A program made the position numbers and the translations under genes. Positions 45,161-53,704 of a DNA stretch of 64,000 nt are shown one piece after another; position 1 is the stretch's first letter; each line of letters opens with the position of its first letter. Below the pieces are notes generated by a model, which was given only the letters and a program-made list of their open reading frames with translations, ran no database searches and had not been told where the DNA came from. Origin of the DNA: Flavivirga algicola (GTDB lineage Bacteria; Bacteroidota; Bacteroidia; Flavobacteriales; Flavobacteriaceae); NCBI RefSeq assembly GCF_012910715.1, contig NZ_JABBHF010000001.1:7170-71169 (forward strand). Direction: 5' to 3'.

Positions 45161-45323
45161 TTCAAAACATATCATTATTAAGTATATACTGTATAAATAA
45201 AGTATAGACTTTAGTTTCATAAACCATCAATTATATAATTGTATTTGTTTGATTAGAATTGGGTTTGTAATAAATTTAAAATAATTTAGCTCAATGCTCT
45301 TTTTCAATTTTCAAATTCATAAA

Positions 45324-46421
45324 ATGAAACAATTTAAAATATTATTCAAATCTGGAATTCTATTAAGTTTACTTACACTATTAATTGCTTTCAATATTTC
45401 ATTTAAAACAGAAAGAAATCACTGTAATGAAATAACAAACCTTTCTAAAAAGTATTTTGATAGTACCAGTGTAAAAGGCATATCTGTTGGTATATATAAC
45501 TATAAAAACAACACTTTTATTCAATGCGTTAATGGTGTTTCTCATGACAATCAAAGCGTAACTAAAGACATGCTCTGGGGTATTGGAAGTAATACTAAGA
45601 CATTTGTTGCTGTCTTAACTTTAAAATTAGCAGAAGAAGGACTTCTAAATATTAATGATAAAATAGGGAAATATATCCCAAAGTATAAGAACATTGATTC
45701 CAATATTACCATTAGACAAATTTTACAACACCATAGCGGATTAGTAAATATTTATGAGTCTCAAGATTTCACAGAACAACTTTCCAGTTTTCCTTTAAAA
45801 AAATGGGAACCAAAGGAAGCTTTAAACTACATTCCAAAACCTATTGGAAAACCAGACACTGTAGATTATTATGCAGATGCTAACTTTATAATTGCAGGAA
45901 TAATTATTGAAAAAGTTACAGGAATGCAACTCCATGTTGCTATGCGCAAATATATCACAGAACCACTGGAGCTTACTGATACCTATTTTAAAGTTTATGA
46001 GTCCAATCCAAAAACACTTACACATCCCTGGGTAGGTGATAAAGATCTAAACAATGTCCCTCGCACAGCACTATACACTTCTACTTGGGCAGCTGGAGCT
46101 ATGATCTCATCACCTAAAAATATGATGAAATGGTATCAGGCTTTATTTAACCATAAGTTTCTTTCTGAAACTTACTTCAATGAATTTATTTCATTTAAAC
46201 CTTGGGATGCAGACCAATTTTATCAATATGTCGGGCTTGGTATTTACAAAATAGAGCACAACGGTAAAATTTACTACGGACATGGCGGAGGTGTTGCTGG
46301 TTACTTTTCATTCACGCTCTATGATTTAAAAACAAAAAACTCAATTATTGCAATGACTACAGGAGACTTTTTTGTTGCCGAAAAACTTTCTTATGAAATA
46401 GCAGAATTGTTTCAAAATTAA
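45324..46421 (+). CDS. Secreted serine hydrolase (beta-lactamase-related)
   Basis: I start at the ATG at 45324 (MKQFKILFKSGILLSLLTLL, a signal-like start); an in-frame ATG at 45294 adds ten residues. About 365 residues. Catalytic Ser in GIGSNTKTFVAVL (S-x-x-K), a Tyr-region VDYYADANFIIAGI, and the HGG element YYGHGGGVAGYFSF. The cell-wall or peptide substrate is unknown; such enzymes are usually periplasmic D-aminopeptidase or esterase relatives, not true beta-lactamases. It may belong to the AraC regulon with the SRPBCC gene upstream. Confidence 0.82.
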   Translation: MKQFKILFKSGILLSLLTLLIAFNISFKTERNHCNEITNLSKKYFDSTSVKGISVGIYNYKNNTFIQCVNGVSHDNQSVTKDMLWGIGSNTKTFVAVLTLKLAEEGLLNINDKIGKYIPKYKNIDSNITIRQILQHHSGLVNIYESQDFTEQLSSFPLKKWEPKEALNYIPKPIGKPDTVDYYADANFIIAGIIIEKVTGMQLHVAMRKYITEPLELTDTYFKVYESNPKTLTHPWVGDKDLNNVPRTALYTSTWAAGAMISSPKNMMKWYQALFNHKFLSETYFNEFISFKPWDADQFYQYVGLGIYKIEHNGKIYYGHGGGVAGYFSFTLYDLKTKNSIIAMTTGDFFVAEKLSYEIAELFQN

Positions 46422-46523
46422 ATCAACCAAACAACTAACTTTATAAGATTAAATTCAGTTTTAGTGTTTCATACTAGTGAAACATGAGTAGCATATGATA
46501 TTATTTCGGAATAAGATTGAAGC

Positions 46524-46985
46524 TTAATTAATATCGCAAGTAGACCTACGTCTTGTATCAATTAGATAAATAATTTTCCAAGTATCCCCATCTTTAAACA
46601 ATTGAAAGGAATTGACCCCACAATGGCTAAATTTGTCATTAAACCAAAACTCATAGGGTGTCCAAACGTTGGCCATATTCCCATCAATTTGGATACTATA
46701 ATCCAATAAACGCTCATCCCATTTTTGATCTTCTGGCCTGTTCGCTATGGTATTTATAAGTTTTTCGGGTTCATCAGTAACCAAAACATCCTTTCCTTCC
46801 TTATTTCTATAAGCTGTTTGCATGATTATTTTATCCATCATAACAGATTTCATGAGTGCGGTATCACCTTTATGAAATCCTTCAAAAAATGTATCTACTG
46901 CCTTTTTTGCTTTTGTTTGCTCATCTTTTTGAGCATAAATCGTAGATGTAATTAAGACAAATAAATAGAATATTGTTCTAGCCAT
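46524..46985 (-). CDS. Secreted SnoaL/NTF2-like protein
   Basis: 153 residues. Signal peptide MARTIFYLFVLITSTIYA cut before QKD. The cone-shaped SnoaL fold is suggested by KKAVDTFFEGFHKGDTALMKSVMMDKIIM, QTAYRNKEGKDVL and NVWTPYEFWFNDKFSHCGVNSFQLFKDGDTWKIIYLIDTRR. Members bind small hydrophobic molecules or are catalytic; no assignment is possible. It stands alone and is convergent with the serine-hydrolase gene. Confidence 0.78.
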   Translation of the reverse strand: MARTIFYLFVLITSTIYAQKDEQTKAKKAVDTFFEGFHKGDTALMKSVMMDKIIMQTAYRNKEGKDVLVTDEPEKLINTIANRPEDQKWDERLLDYSIQIDGNMANVWTPYEFWFNDKFSHCGVNSFQLFKDGDTWKIIYLIDTRRRSTCDIN

Positions 46986-47105
46986 GATATATAAATTTTA
47001 ACTAAAATAGAATAACATACTTAATGACGACACAACTTAAAGAAAAGTTTAACATATATACTTAATTCATTACTTTTACGTACTATTTAAAAAATCAGAA
47101 AAATT

Positions 47106-47924
47106 ATGTCTGTAGCTAAAAAAGAATACAAGCGCGTCACTGTTAAAACATTGGTTGATATGAAAGCCAATGGAGAAAAAATATCCATGTTAACAGCATA
47201 CGATTATACCATGGCAAAAATTGTTGACGAAGCAGGTATTGACGTTATCCTTGTTGGAGATTCTGCAAGTAATGTTATGGCTGGGCATGAAACTACATTG
47301 CCAATTACTTTAGACCAGATGATATACCATGCCTCTTCTGTAATTCGTGCTATAGATCGTGCCCTAGTGGTTGTAGACCTCCCTTTTGGAAGCTATCAAA
47401 GCGATCCCAAAGAAGCCTTGCGATCTGCTATCAGAATTATGAAAGAAAGTGGTGCGCATTCGGTTAAATTAGAAGGGGGTAAAGAAATAAAAGATTCAAT
47501 AAAACGCATATTAAATGCTGGTATTCCCGTCATGGGACATTTAGGTTTAACGCCGCAATCCATATATAAATTTGGAACCTATACCGTAAGAGCTAAGGAA
47601 GAACAAGAAGCCAAGCGACTTATAGAGGATGCCAAAATGTTAGAACGCATAGGTTGTTTTGCAATCGTACTTGAAAAAATACCTGCTAAGTTGGCCAAAG
47701 AAGTCGCAGAAAGTGTAAGCATTCCTATTATAGGTATAGGAGCTGGAAATGGTGTAGATGGCCAAGTATTAGTCTTGCATGATATGTTAGGAATGACCCA
47801 CGAATTTAATCCGCGTTTTTTACGCCGTTATATGAATTTATATGAGGATATGACCAATGCCATCTCTAAGTATGCTGATGATGTAAAAAACCTTGATTTT
47901 CCAAATGATAGTGAACAGTACTAA
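47106..47924 (+). CDS. panB: 3-methyl-2-oxobutanoate hydroxymethyltransferase (PanB)
   Basis: 272 residues, normal length. Motifs: [105 protein letters not shown] and [13 protein letters not shown], the complete PanB series including the Mg-binding Asp residues. It adds a hydroxymethyl group from methylene-THF to 2-oxoisovalerate, the first step to pantothenate. An RluA-type gene follows after 60 bp and may be co-transcribed. Confidence 0.97.
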   Translation: MSVAKKEYKRVTVKTLVDMKANGEKISMLTAYDYTMAKIVDEAGIDVILVGDSASNVMAGHETTLPITLDQMIYHASSVIRAIDRALVVVDLPFGSYQSDPKEALRSAIRIMKESGAHSVKLEGGKEIKDSIKRILNAGIPVMGHLGLTPQSIYKFGTYTVRAKEEQEAKRLIEDAKMLERIGCFAIVLEKIPAKLAKEVAESVSIPIIGIGAGNGVDGQVLVLHDMLGMTHEFNPRFLRRYMNLYEDMTNAISKYADDVKNLDFPNDSEQY

Positions 47925-47984
47925 TCATAGTAGGTAAAATTATTCGTGTATTAGTGGTTAAAAATTCTATTTAACAAATCAAAA

Positions 47985-48683
47985 ATGTCCAAGGTTGTCT
48001 CCAAGAAATCTAATTTGCAGGTTCTTTACGAAGACAACCACATTATTATTATCAATAAACGTGCTGGAGATATTGTTCAGGGTGATAAAACAGGCGATAA
48101 ACCATTAAGTGATATTGTAAAAGAATATATTAAAGATAAATACAACAAGCCTGGAAATGTATATTTAGGCGTTGTACACCGCTTAGACAGACCTACTACA
48201 GGGCTTGTTATTTTTGCAAAAACAAGTAAAGCCCTACCTAGGCTTAATAAATTGTTTCTTTCAAAGGATATAAAAAAAACATATTGGGCCGTAGTTAAAA
48301 ATACACCTCAAAAAGCTGAAGACACCTTAACAAATTGGCTCAAAAAAAATCCGAAAAACAATAAATCCACGGCTTACACAAAAGAGGTTAAAGACAGTAA
48401 AAAAGCCATACTTCATTATAAATTATTAAAGAAGTTGGATAACTATTATTTACTTGAAGTTAACTTAGAAACTGGTAGACATCACCAAATACGGTCCCAA
48501 TTATCAAATATTGGATGCCCCATTAAAGGCGATCTAAAATATGGCTTCAACAGAAGCAACAAAGATGCCAGTATCCATTTACATGCAAGACACATAGCGT
48601 TTATCCATCCCGTTAAAAAAGAACCGATAATTATTTCGGCACCACTACCAAAAGATGCTATTTGGGATGCTTGTTTCCTATAA
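47985..48683 (+). CDS. RluA-family RNA pseudouridine synthase
   Basis: 232 residues. Core motifs: LQVLYEDNHIIIINKRAGDIVQGD, the catalytic Asp in VHRLDRPTTGLVIFAKTSKA, KTYWAVVKN, and LLEVNLETGRHHQIRSQLSNIGCPIKGDLKYG. It converts uridine to pseudouridine in rRNA or tRNA. It has no N-terminal S4 domain, which marks the RluA/C-like rather than RsuA class; the specific site is not readable. It follows panB by 60 bp and precedes an aldehyde dehydrogenase by 26 bp, so the three could be one operon. Confidence 0.9.
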   Translation: MSKVVSKKSNLQVLYEDNHIIIINKRAGDIVQGDKTGDKPLSDIVKEYIKDKYNKPGNVYLGVVHRLDRPTTGLVIFAKTSKALPRLNKLFLSKDIKKTYWAVVKNTPQKAEDTLTNWLKKNPKNNKSTAYTKEVKDSKKAILHYKLLKKLDNYYLLEVNLETGRHHQIRSQLSNIGCPIKGDLKYGFNRSNKDASIHLHARHIAFIHPVKKEPIIISAPLPKDAIWDACFL

Positions 48684-48709
48684 TTTAAATATCTTTATAA
48701 AAAACACTT

Positions 48710-50089
48710 TTGAATACCATACCTGAAATACTTTTAAAACAAAAGGAATTTTTTAAGTCTCAAAAAACGAAGGAGGTCCCGTATAGGCTATCTCTTTTAA
48801 AGACATTAAAACAGGAAATACTTTCTAATGAGCAAGCCATTTATGACGCCCTAAAAAAAGATTTCAAAAAGCCAGAATTCGAAACCTATATCAGTGAATT
48901 TGGACTCGTTATTTCTGAGTTGAATTTAGTTATTAAACATCTTAAAAAGTGGGCAGCTCCTAAACGAATAAAATCGTCAATGTTAACATTTCCATCTCGA
49001 GATTATATTTACAAACAACCTTACGGAAATATATTAATTATTGCTCCTTGGAATTATCCATTTTTATTAGCCATGGAGCCTTTAATCATGGCTATTGCAG
49101 CAGGAAATACAGTTGTTTTAAAACCTAGTGAACTCACTAAGCACACCTCACAGCTTATCACGGATATAGTGCAAAAAACATTTCCAGAAACCATAGCTAA
49201 ATCAATACAAGGTGGTGTTGAAACGGCAACAGCGTTACTGGCTCAAAAATGGGATTATATATTTTTTACAGGCAGCGTTTCTGTTGGAAAAATTGTGGCA
49301 CGTGCAGCTGCAAACTACCTAACACCTGTTACTTTAGAATTGGGTGGAAAATCACCATGCATTATTGATGATACAGTCAATTTAAAACTAGTCGCCCGGC
49401 GCATTTCCTGGGGAAAATTTTTAAACGCTGGACAAACATGTATTTCTGCGGACTACATCATAGTAAAATCAAATATCAAGGATGCATTTATTGAAGCCTT
49501 AAAAACCGAAATTATAAAAAGATACGGCGATAATCCAAAAGAATCTCCAGACTTACCAAGAATTATTAATAAAAGAAACGTTTCTAGAATTGCAGATATG
49601 TTGGAAGGATCTCAAATAATTTATGGTGGTCATATAGATATAGAAGATTGCTATATATCGCCTACATTAATTGATTCTCCAGATTTGGATAGTAAAATAA
49701 TGAGCGATGAGATTTTTGGACCAGTCTTACCAATTTTAACTTACGATACTGAACAGGATATAGAAAATATTATTTGGCATTACGACAAGCCTTTAGCACT
49801 TTATGTGTTTTCTAATGATAAGACCTTTATTGAACAAACCATTAAAAAGTATAGTTTTGGGGGTGGCGTGATAAATGATCTGTTAATCCATTTTGGAAAT
49901 CATAGATTACCTTTTGGAGGTATTGGTGCCAGTGGTATGGGAGCGTATCATGGAAAAACTGGTTTCGATACATTTTCACACCATAAAGCCATATCCAAGC
50001 GAGGAAACTGGTCTGACCCAGGCGTAAGATATGCGCCATATAAAGGAAAATTGGGGCTTTTAAAAAAAATGTTTAAGTATTTTTCCTAA
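48710..50089 (+). CDS. Aldehyde dehydrogenase (NAD(P)-dependent)
   Basis: 459 residues, initiated by TTG at 48710 because no upstream ATG fits. Motifs: NILIIAPWNYPFLLAMEPLIMAIAAGNTVVLKPSELT, the GSVSVG coenzyme site in FFTGSVSVGKIVA, Glu in VTLELGGKSPC, the nucleophile Cys in LNAGQTCISADYI, and EIFGPVLPIL. The layout is typical of the class 3 ALDH group (short, membrane-tail-free C-terminus). It oxidises aldehydes, possibly fatty aldehydes, to acids. It probably forms an operon with panB and the pseudouridine synthase. Confidence 0.92.
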   Translation: MNTIPEILLKQKEFFKSQKTKEVPYRLSLLKTLKQEILSNEQAIYDALKKDFKKPEFETYISEFGLVISELNLVIKHLKKWAAPKRIKSSMLTFPSRDYIYKQPYGNILIIAPWNYPFLLAMEPLIMAIAAGNTVVLKPSELTKHTSQLITDIVQKTFPETIAKSIQGGVETATALLAQKWDYIFFTGSVSVGKIVARAAANYLTPVTLELGGKSPCIIDDTVNLKLVARRISWGKFLNAGQTCISADYIIVKSNIKDAFIEALKTEIIKRYGDNPKESPDLPRIINKRNVSRIADMLEGSQIIYGGHIDIEDCYISPTLIDSPDLDSKIMSDEIFGPVLPILTYDTEQDIENIIWHYDKPLALYVFSNDKTFIEQTIKKYSFGGGVINDLLIHFGNHRLPFGGIGASGMGAYHGKTGFDTFSHHKAISKRGNWSDPGVRYAPYKGKLGLLKKMFKYFS

Positions 50090-50115
50090 TTATATTGCTT
50101 ATTTAAATTTATTTT

Positions 50116-50143
50116 GTCATTCCTGTGAAAGCAGGAATCCACT
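50116..50143. repeat. 28-bp palindromic repeat (minihairpin) 1, degenerate
   Basis: GTCATTCCTG then TGAAAG then CAGGAATCCACT; arms ATTCCTG and CAGGAAT. It is the 3' flank of GIY-YIG copy 1. One substitution changes the GCGAAAGC core to GTGAAAGC. Confidence 0.75.
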
Positions 50144-50159
50144 CGTAAATCAAATAATC

Positions 50160-50469
50160 CTATTCAAGTAAATAAGACCAATCTTTAGATAAGTCTTTCC
50201 AATTGGGATTATCTTTTTCTATGAGGTCTATTTTCCATTGGCGTTTCCACTTTTTCATATTCTTCTCCCTCCTAATGGCATCGTTAACATACTGATAAGT
50301 TTCAAAATACAGTAACTTATACAATCCATATTTCTTGGTAAAGCCCTCAACTAATTTTTTTTTATGTTCGAACATGCGTCTTTCTAAATCGTTTGTTACG
50401 CCAATGTATAGGGTTCCGCAGGTTTTATTGGTTAATGCATAAGTAATATTGGCGGTGGGTTTTATACAT
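50160..50469 (-). pseudogene. GIY-YIG nuclease gene, copy 1, broken by a 2-bp deletion
   Basis: Reads MYKTHRQYYLCIN from the ATG at 50469 and then hits a stop. Relative to the intact copy 2, a 2-bp deletion near 50436 in the alignment ends the frame at once. From about 50375 the old frame resumes as MFEHKKKLVEGFTKKYGLYKLL. Total length is 310 bp against 312 for copy 2. Sequence identity to copy 2 is above 90%, so the loss is recent. The right-hand palindrome (50488-50515) has also mutated. It lies 70 bp beyond the end of the convergent aldehyde dehydrogenase gene. Confidence 0.85.
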
Positions 50470-50487
50470 GAGCGTTATACTTTTATA

Positions 50488-50515
50488 GGTGGATCCCTGC
50501 CTTCTCAGGAATGAC
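50488..50515. repeat. 28-bp palindromic repeat (minihairpin) 2, degenerate
   Basis: Reverse-orientation copy flanking the start side of GIY-YIG copy 1: GTGGATCCCTGCC then TTCTCAGGAATGAC. Two mismatches break the ideal arms seen at 51047 and 51190. Confidence 0.75.
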
Positions 50516-50670
50516 AAACGACATTCAGGCAATAGAAAACAATAATCGATTAAGACATATTTTTAGTCATCTAATCTTTTCCTCATTACTCGAAATTCTA
50601 AGCGCTGATAATGGTTACAAACATATTAAAAAACCAATGATCAATCACTTATATGCTTTTAAAAAACCAT

Positions 50671-50698
50671 GTCATTCCTGCGAAAGCAGGAATCCACT
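50671..50698. repeat. 28-bp palindromic repeat (minihairpin) 3, intact
   Basis: GTCATTCCTGCG then AAAGCAGGAATCCACT. Arms ATTCCTGC and GCAGGAAT close on a GAAA loop; the core GCGAAAGC is a known unusually stable single-stranded DNA hairpin. Left flank of GIY-YIG copy 2. Confidence 0.85.
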
Positions 50699-50714
50699 CG
50701 TAAATCAAATAATC

Positions 50715-51026
50715 CTATTCAAGTACGTAAGACCAATCTTTAGATAAGTCTTTCCAATTAGGGTTATCTTTTTCTATGAGGTCTATTTTCCATTGGCGTT
50801 TCCACTTTTTCATATTTTTCTCCCTCCTAATGGCATCGTTAACATACTGATAAGTTTCAAAATACAGTAACTTATACAATCCATATTTCTTGGTAAAACC
50901 CTCAACTAATTTGTTTTTGTGTTCGAACATGCGTCTTTCTAAATCGTTTGTTACGCCAATGTATAGGGTTCCGCAGGTTTTATTGGTTAAGATGTATAGG
51001 TAATATTGGTGGTGGGTTTTATACAT
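50715..51026 (-). CDS. GIY-YIG endonuclease, intact copy
   Basis: 103 residues: YYLYILTNKTCGTLYIGVTNDLERRMFEH holds the GIY and YIG elements and the catalytic Arg (LERRM); AIRREKNMKKW holds the catalytic Glu region. The C-terminus is NPNWKDLSKDWSYVLE. Standalone GIY-YIG proteins of this size are frequent in Bacteroidota. Intact 28-bp palindromes lie on both sides (50671-50698 and 51047-51074) in opposite orientation, and a very similar broken copy and a truncated copy lie next to it. I infer it is the enzyme that mobilises or maintains the palindromes. Confidence 0.85.
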   Translation of the reverse strand: MYKTHHQYYLYILTNKTCGTLYIGVTNDLERRMFEHKNKLVEGFTKKYGLYKLLYFETYQYVNDAIRREKNMKKWKRQWKIDLIEKDNPNWKDLSKDWSYVLE

Positions 51027-51046
51027 TGAAGCATTATATTATTTTA

Positions 51047-51074
51047 AGTGGATTCCTGCCTTCGCAGGAATGAC
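51047..51074. repeat. 28-bp palindromic repeat (minihairpin) 4, intact
   Basis: AGTGGATTCCTGCC then TTCGCAGGAATGAC: perfect 8-bp arms closing on a TTCG loop, the reverse complement of minihairpin 3. Start-side flank of GIY-YIG copy 2. Confidence 0.85.
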
Positions 51075-51110
51075 AAACGACATTCAGGCAATAGAAAACA
51101 ATAATTAATA

Positions 51111-51171
51111 GGATGCTACAAGTTTTGTTGGTTAAGATGTATAAGTAATATTGGAGGTAGGTTTTATACAT
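51111..51171 (-). pseudogene. GIY-YIG nuclease gene, copy 3, 5'-end remnant
   Basis: Only the first ~19 codons survive: ATG at 51171, MYKTYLQYYLYILTNKTCSI. The reading then passes into the flank of the neighbouring copy (AATAATTAATAGG region). The interior and left palindrome are lost, so a recombination joined this remnant to the flank shared by copies 1 and 2. The start-side palindrome (51190-51217) is intact. Confidence 0.8.
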
Positions 51172-51189
51172 GAGCATTATACTTTTATA

Positions 51190-51217
51190 AGTGGATTCCT
51201 GCCTTCGCAGGAATGAC
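51190..51217. repeat. 28-bp palindromic repeat (minihairpin) 5, intact
   Basis: Identical to minihairpin 4 (AGTGGATTCCTGCC plus TTCGCAGGAATGAC). It flanks the truncated third copy. Confidence 0.85.
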
Positions 51218-51366
51218 AAACGATGTTTATTCAAAAAAACGATAATCAATTAAGACTTCGTTTTAGTTACCTAATTTTCACATATCACTCAAAAACACGA
51301 AACATTGATATCATGATTACACACATATTAAAAACTAAAACCAATTATTTATGGGTTTTGAAAATT

Positions 51367-52179
51367 CTAGGTATTGCTATAGGAAATAGGGTAATCTATT
51401 ATCAATTGAACCCCCTCATTTGGTTTAGACGATAATTCAAATTCTGCATTAATTAACGACGCTCTACTTTTCATGTTTATCAACCCAGACCCCTTCTCTA
51501 TATCATTCATATCAAACCCTTTACCATCATCTTTGGCAGTAATTTTTAAACTTTTTATTTGATATTCAATGGTAATGGCTAGGTTTTCAGCCTCAGAATA
51601 TTTCACCGAATTAGACATAAACTCTTGTAGTATTCTAAAAATAATGATTTCATGTTTTCTATTCGAAAAATCGATTTTCGCTCCTATAGTTTTAAGTTCG
51701 GCAGAAGCAAATTTCATCTTTTTAAGTCGATCTAACTCATTAGTAATAGATTTTTCAAAACCTATATTTAAAACAACTTCATTATTTAATGTTTTTGAAA
51801 GTGCCCGTACTTCAGATAAACTATTTTTAAGTGCCTCACTAGTATCCTTAAACTTTTCTTTAACATCATCTGCTACCTGCATTTTTAAAATACTTAGTTG
51901 CATACTGGCAAACGACAACAATTGTCCCACATTATCATGTAATTCCCATCCAATGTTTTTAAGTGTTTGTTCTTGTATTTCGGTTTGCGCCTGTGCTATT
52001 TCTTCTTCAAAAGCCTGTTGCTGCTTAATTCGATCTAACAACAATTTATTTTTTCGTTTTTGAAATACTATAAAAAAGATAATGACCAACGATGTGATAA
52101 TCGCTAAAACAGCAATCATATATATTAATAAATAACGTTCGGAAGCTGTACTGGCTAATCGTTCTCCGGTTTGCACCAT
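51367..52179 (-). CDS. Sensor histidine kinase of the NarX/HisKA_3 type
   Basis: 270 residues. One membrane segment (about 19-42, LIYMIAVLAIITSLVIIFFI), then a long Gln/Glu-rich coiled coil (LKQQQAFEEEIAQAQTEIQEQ), the phospho-acceptor His in IGWELHDNVGQLLSFA, and an HATPase domain (FRILQEFMSNSVKYSEA N-box; DDGKGFDMNDIEKGSGLINMKSRA). It lacks a separate periplasmic sensor domain; the multi-pass protein that overlaps its 5' end by 25 bp may supply sensing. No NarL-type regulator gene is next to it: the downstream side is occupied by the GIY-YIG repeats. Confidence 0.85.
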   Translation of the reverse strand: MVQTGERLASTASERYLLIYMIAVLAIITSLVIIFFIVFQKRKNKLLLDRIKQQQAFEEEIAQAQTEIQEQTLKNIGWELHDNVGQLLSFASMQLSILKMQVADDVKEKFKDTSEALKNSLSEVRALSKTLNNEVVLNIGFEKSITNELDRLKKMKFASAELKTIGAKIDFSNRKHEIIIFRILQEFMSNSVKYSEAENLAITIEYQIKSLKITAKDDGKGFDMNDIEKGSGLINMKSRASLINAEFELSSKPNEGVQLIIDYPISYSNT

Positions 52180-52913
52180 ATTAAAGCAAAGGTATAAGTT
52201 AAATACATAAATACATTAGCAAATAAATAAATTTGCCGTCTTAATATTACAAAATCCCAATCTCTATATACTTCCCGCTTTAACATCACAGAATCTAAGC
52301 TAGTAGAACTCTTGATATCATATGTGTAATATATATCATAGAATACTATGGGTGTGATAATAAGCCACCAAATAAATATAGCCAGACTTATATAAAAATT
52401 TATTGATTTATAAAAAGTTAAGATTTTATCACTTTGCAATATTTCAATAAAATAAAATACCGCACATAATAATATAACAATAGCTCCTAGTATACTTATT
52501 ACAGGAAAAAAACGAACAAAAAAGTCGTCCCAATTTAGAGCTATATATATTATTGAAAAAACAAAGAAAATATAGGCAGCGAATTTTACAACATTTCTGA
52601 AGAGTCCTATTTTGAGGATTTTATAATAATAAAAAGCAAAAAATAAAATAGCTCCTACATTCCAATACAATGTAGCCCACCAATAATTTTTTTCAAAAAT
52701 GGTCCCTATGAGAAAATTTAAAAACCTATCGGGTCTTACTGCTCTAGCATACATGCTAATAAAATCACAAAGAGTTAGATAGACTAAAAAATAAATGAAA
52801 TATTTAGCAGCCGTAGATTTATACTTTCTAAAAACTAATAAACCTATTACGGCTGCTAATAATTCTACACTATGAGTTATAAAACTATAGTTTTGCCTTA
52901 TAAACTCATCCAT
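52155..52913 (-). CDS. Multi-pass membrane protein, probable sensor partner of the kinase
   Basis: 252 residues with about seven hydrophobic helices (SVELLAAVIGLLVF, YFIYFLVYLTLCDFI, LYWNVGAILFFAFYYYKI, VISILGAIVILLCAVFYFI, YISLAIFIWWLIITPIVFY and others). No catalytic motif is visible. The gene overlaps the kinase start by 25 bp, so they are translationally coupled, and a small GEGGSGGY-tailed protein gene precedes it by 9 bp. I infer a membrane sensor of a three-gene signalling unit. A decayed duplicate of its 5' end lies at 53705-53825. Confidence 0.75.
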   Translation of the reverse strand: MDEFIRQNYSFITHSVELLAAVIGLLVFRKYKSTAAKYFIYFLVYLTLCDFISMYARAVRPDRFLNFLIGTIFEKNYWWATLYWNVGAILFFAFYYYKILKIGLFRNVVKFAAYIFFVFSIIYIALNWDDFFVRFFPVISILGAIVILLCAVFYFIEILQSDKILTFYKSINFYISLAIFIWWLIITPIVFYDIYYTYDIKSSTSLDSVMLKREVYRDWDFVILRRQIYLFANVFMYLTYTFALIWCKPEND

Positions 52914-52922
52914 ATCATCTTA

Positions 52923-53429
52923 TTAATAACCTCCAGAACCTCCTTCTCCATTATTTAAAGGAGGCACAGGAATATCTTCATCATTGCCTCTTAAACTAAA
53001 TGGTACCATACTAGCTTTATCGTGTAATTTTTTACCCGTAGGTACCATAAACATCGTTGTTAAATTCTTTTTCTTTCGCCCTGCATTGTCTCCATAAACA
53101 CCTAAATAAACGCGAATACCTGTCATCTCGTAGCCTAATTTATAAGATTGATACTGTGAGTAAGCCAAATATTTCTCTACTTCATTTAATGACCAAAGAG
53201 TCCAACGGTTGTCTTTTTTTCTCCCTTGCTGCTGTGCTGCAGAATCTACTGCTGCTTCTCTATATTCTGTCCAGTTATTATTCAATTCTTGCGCCTTGCT
53301 CATCTCTATAGCATTATCTGGTCTTTCTGCCATTGGAGGTTTAGTGTCACCAATATCTCTCGGACAAAAATAATAGGTTAATACAGCTCCAATAATAAAT
53401 CCCAAAATAATGTAACTTAATTTTTTCAT
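52923..53429 (-). CDS. GEGGSGGY-tail protein, copy 1 (membrane-anchored)
   Basis: 168 residues. An uncleaved N-terminal anchor (MKKLSYIILGFIIGAVLTYY) followed by a soluble domain: WTLWSLNEVEKYLAYSQYQ, GYEMTGIRVYLGVYGDN, MVPTGKKLHDKA, ending DIPVPPLNNGEGGSGGY. The block W-S-L-x-[DE]-[VL]-x-x-Y-L and GYxMTGxRVY are shared with copy 2 at 54056. Family unrecognised. It directly precedes the membrane protein and kinase genes, so it may be a ligand-sensing or modulating subunit. Confidence 0.7.
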   Translation of the reverse strand: MKKLSYIILGFIIGAVLTYYFCPRDIGDTKPPMAERPDNAIEMSKAQELNNNWTEYREAAVDSAAQQQGRKKDNRWTLWSLNEVEKYLAYSQYQSYKLGYEMTGIRVYLGVYGDNAGRKKKNLTTMFMVPTGKKLHDKASMVPFSLRGNDEDIPVPPLNNGEGGSGGY

Positions 53430-53538
53430 GTTGTTAATTGGTTAATGGTTAATAAATAGCTGACCAAAAATAAGAAAAAGATTTAATAACGTAGTCTTTT
53501 ACCAAAACCCAAAGTACTATAACACATCAGCAGACAAA

Positions 53539-53681
53539 TCAAGTAGGAAAACCTAACACAGTCCCTATACCTACAGCAAACAACCAACTACCATAAATAG
53601 CATGCTCCATAGATATCAGTAAGGTAGATTATGTTTTCTCTTAAGTTCTTGCGAATAATAATTCCTAAAAATAAGAACTCA
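53539..53681 (-). pseudogene. Remnant of a duplicated CPBP protease gene
   Basis: Base-for-base similar to 55031-55175, the 3' end of the intact CPBP gene: its translation contains SMEHAIYGSWLFAVGI and VLGFPT before a stop, matching SIEHAIYGSWLFTVGMGAMLGFPT of the intact copy. Only about 140 bp survive. Confidence 0.8.
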
Positions 53682-53704
53682 GCTTTTAACTGCTTTTAAA
53701 AACC

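Noticed and set aside
50511-50747. Plus-strand frame across the GIY-YIG array.
   Set aside because: It reads through palindromes and the antisense of the nuclease genes; products typical of such repeats (for example ...CHSCESRNP...) are artefacts.
50116-51217. A CRISPR array in the repeated region.
   Set aside because: The palindromes are few, irregularly spaced, in both orientations, and separated by nuclease genes rather than spacers.
51034-51249. A 71-residue minus-strand frame containing LSFLRRQEST before the third GIY-YIG remnant.
   Set aside because: It is the palindrome read in frame with the truncated third copy; treated as pseudogene plus repeat.
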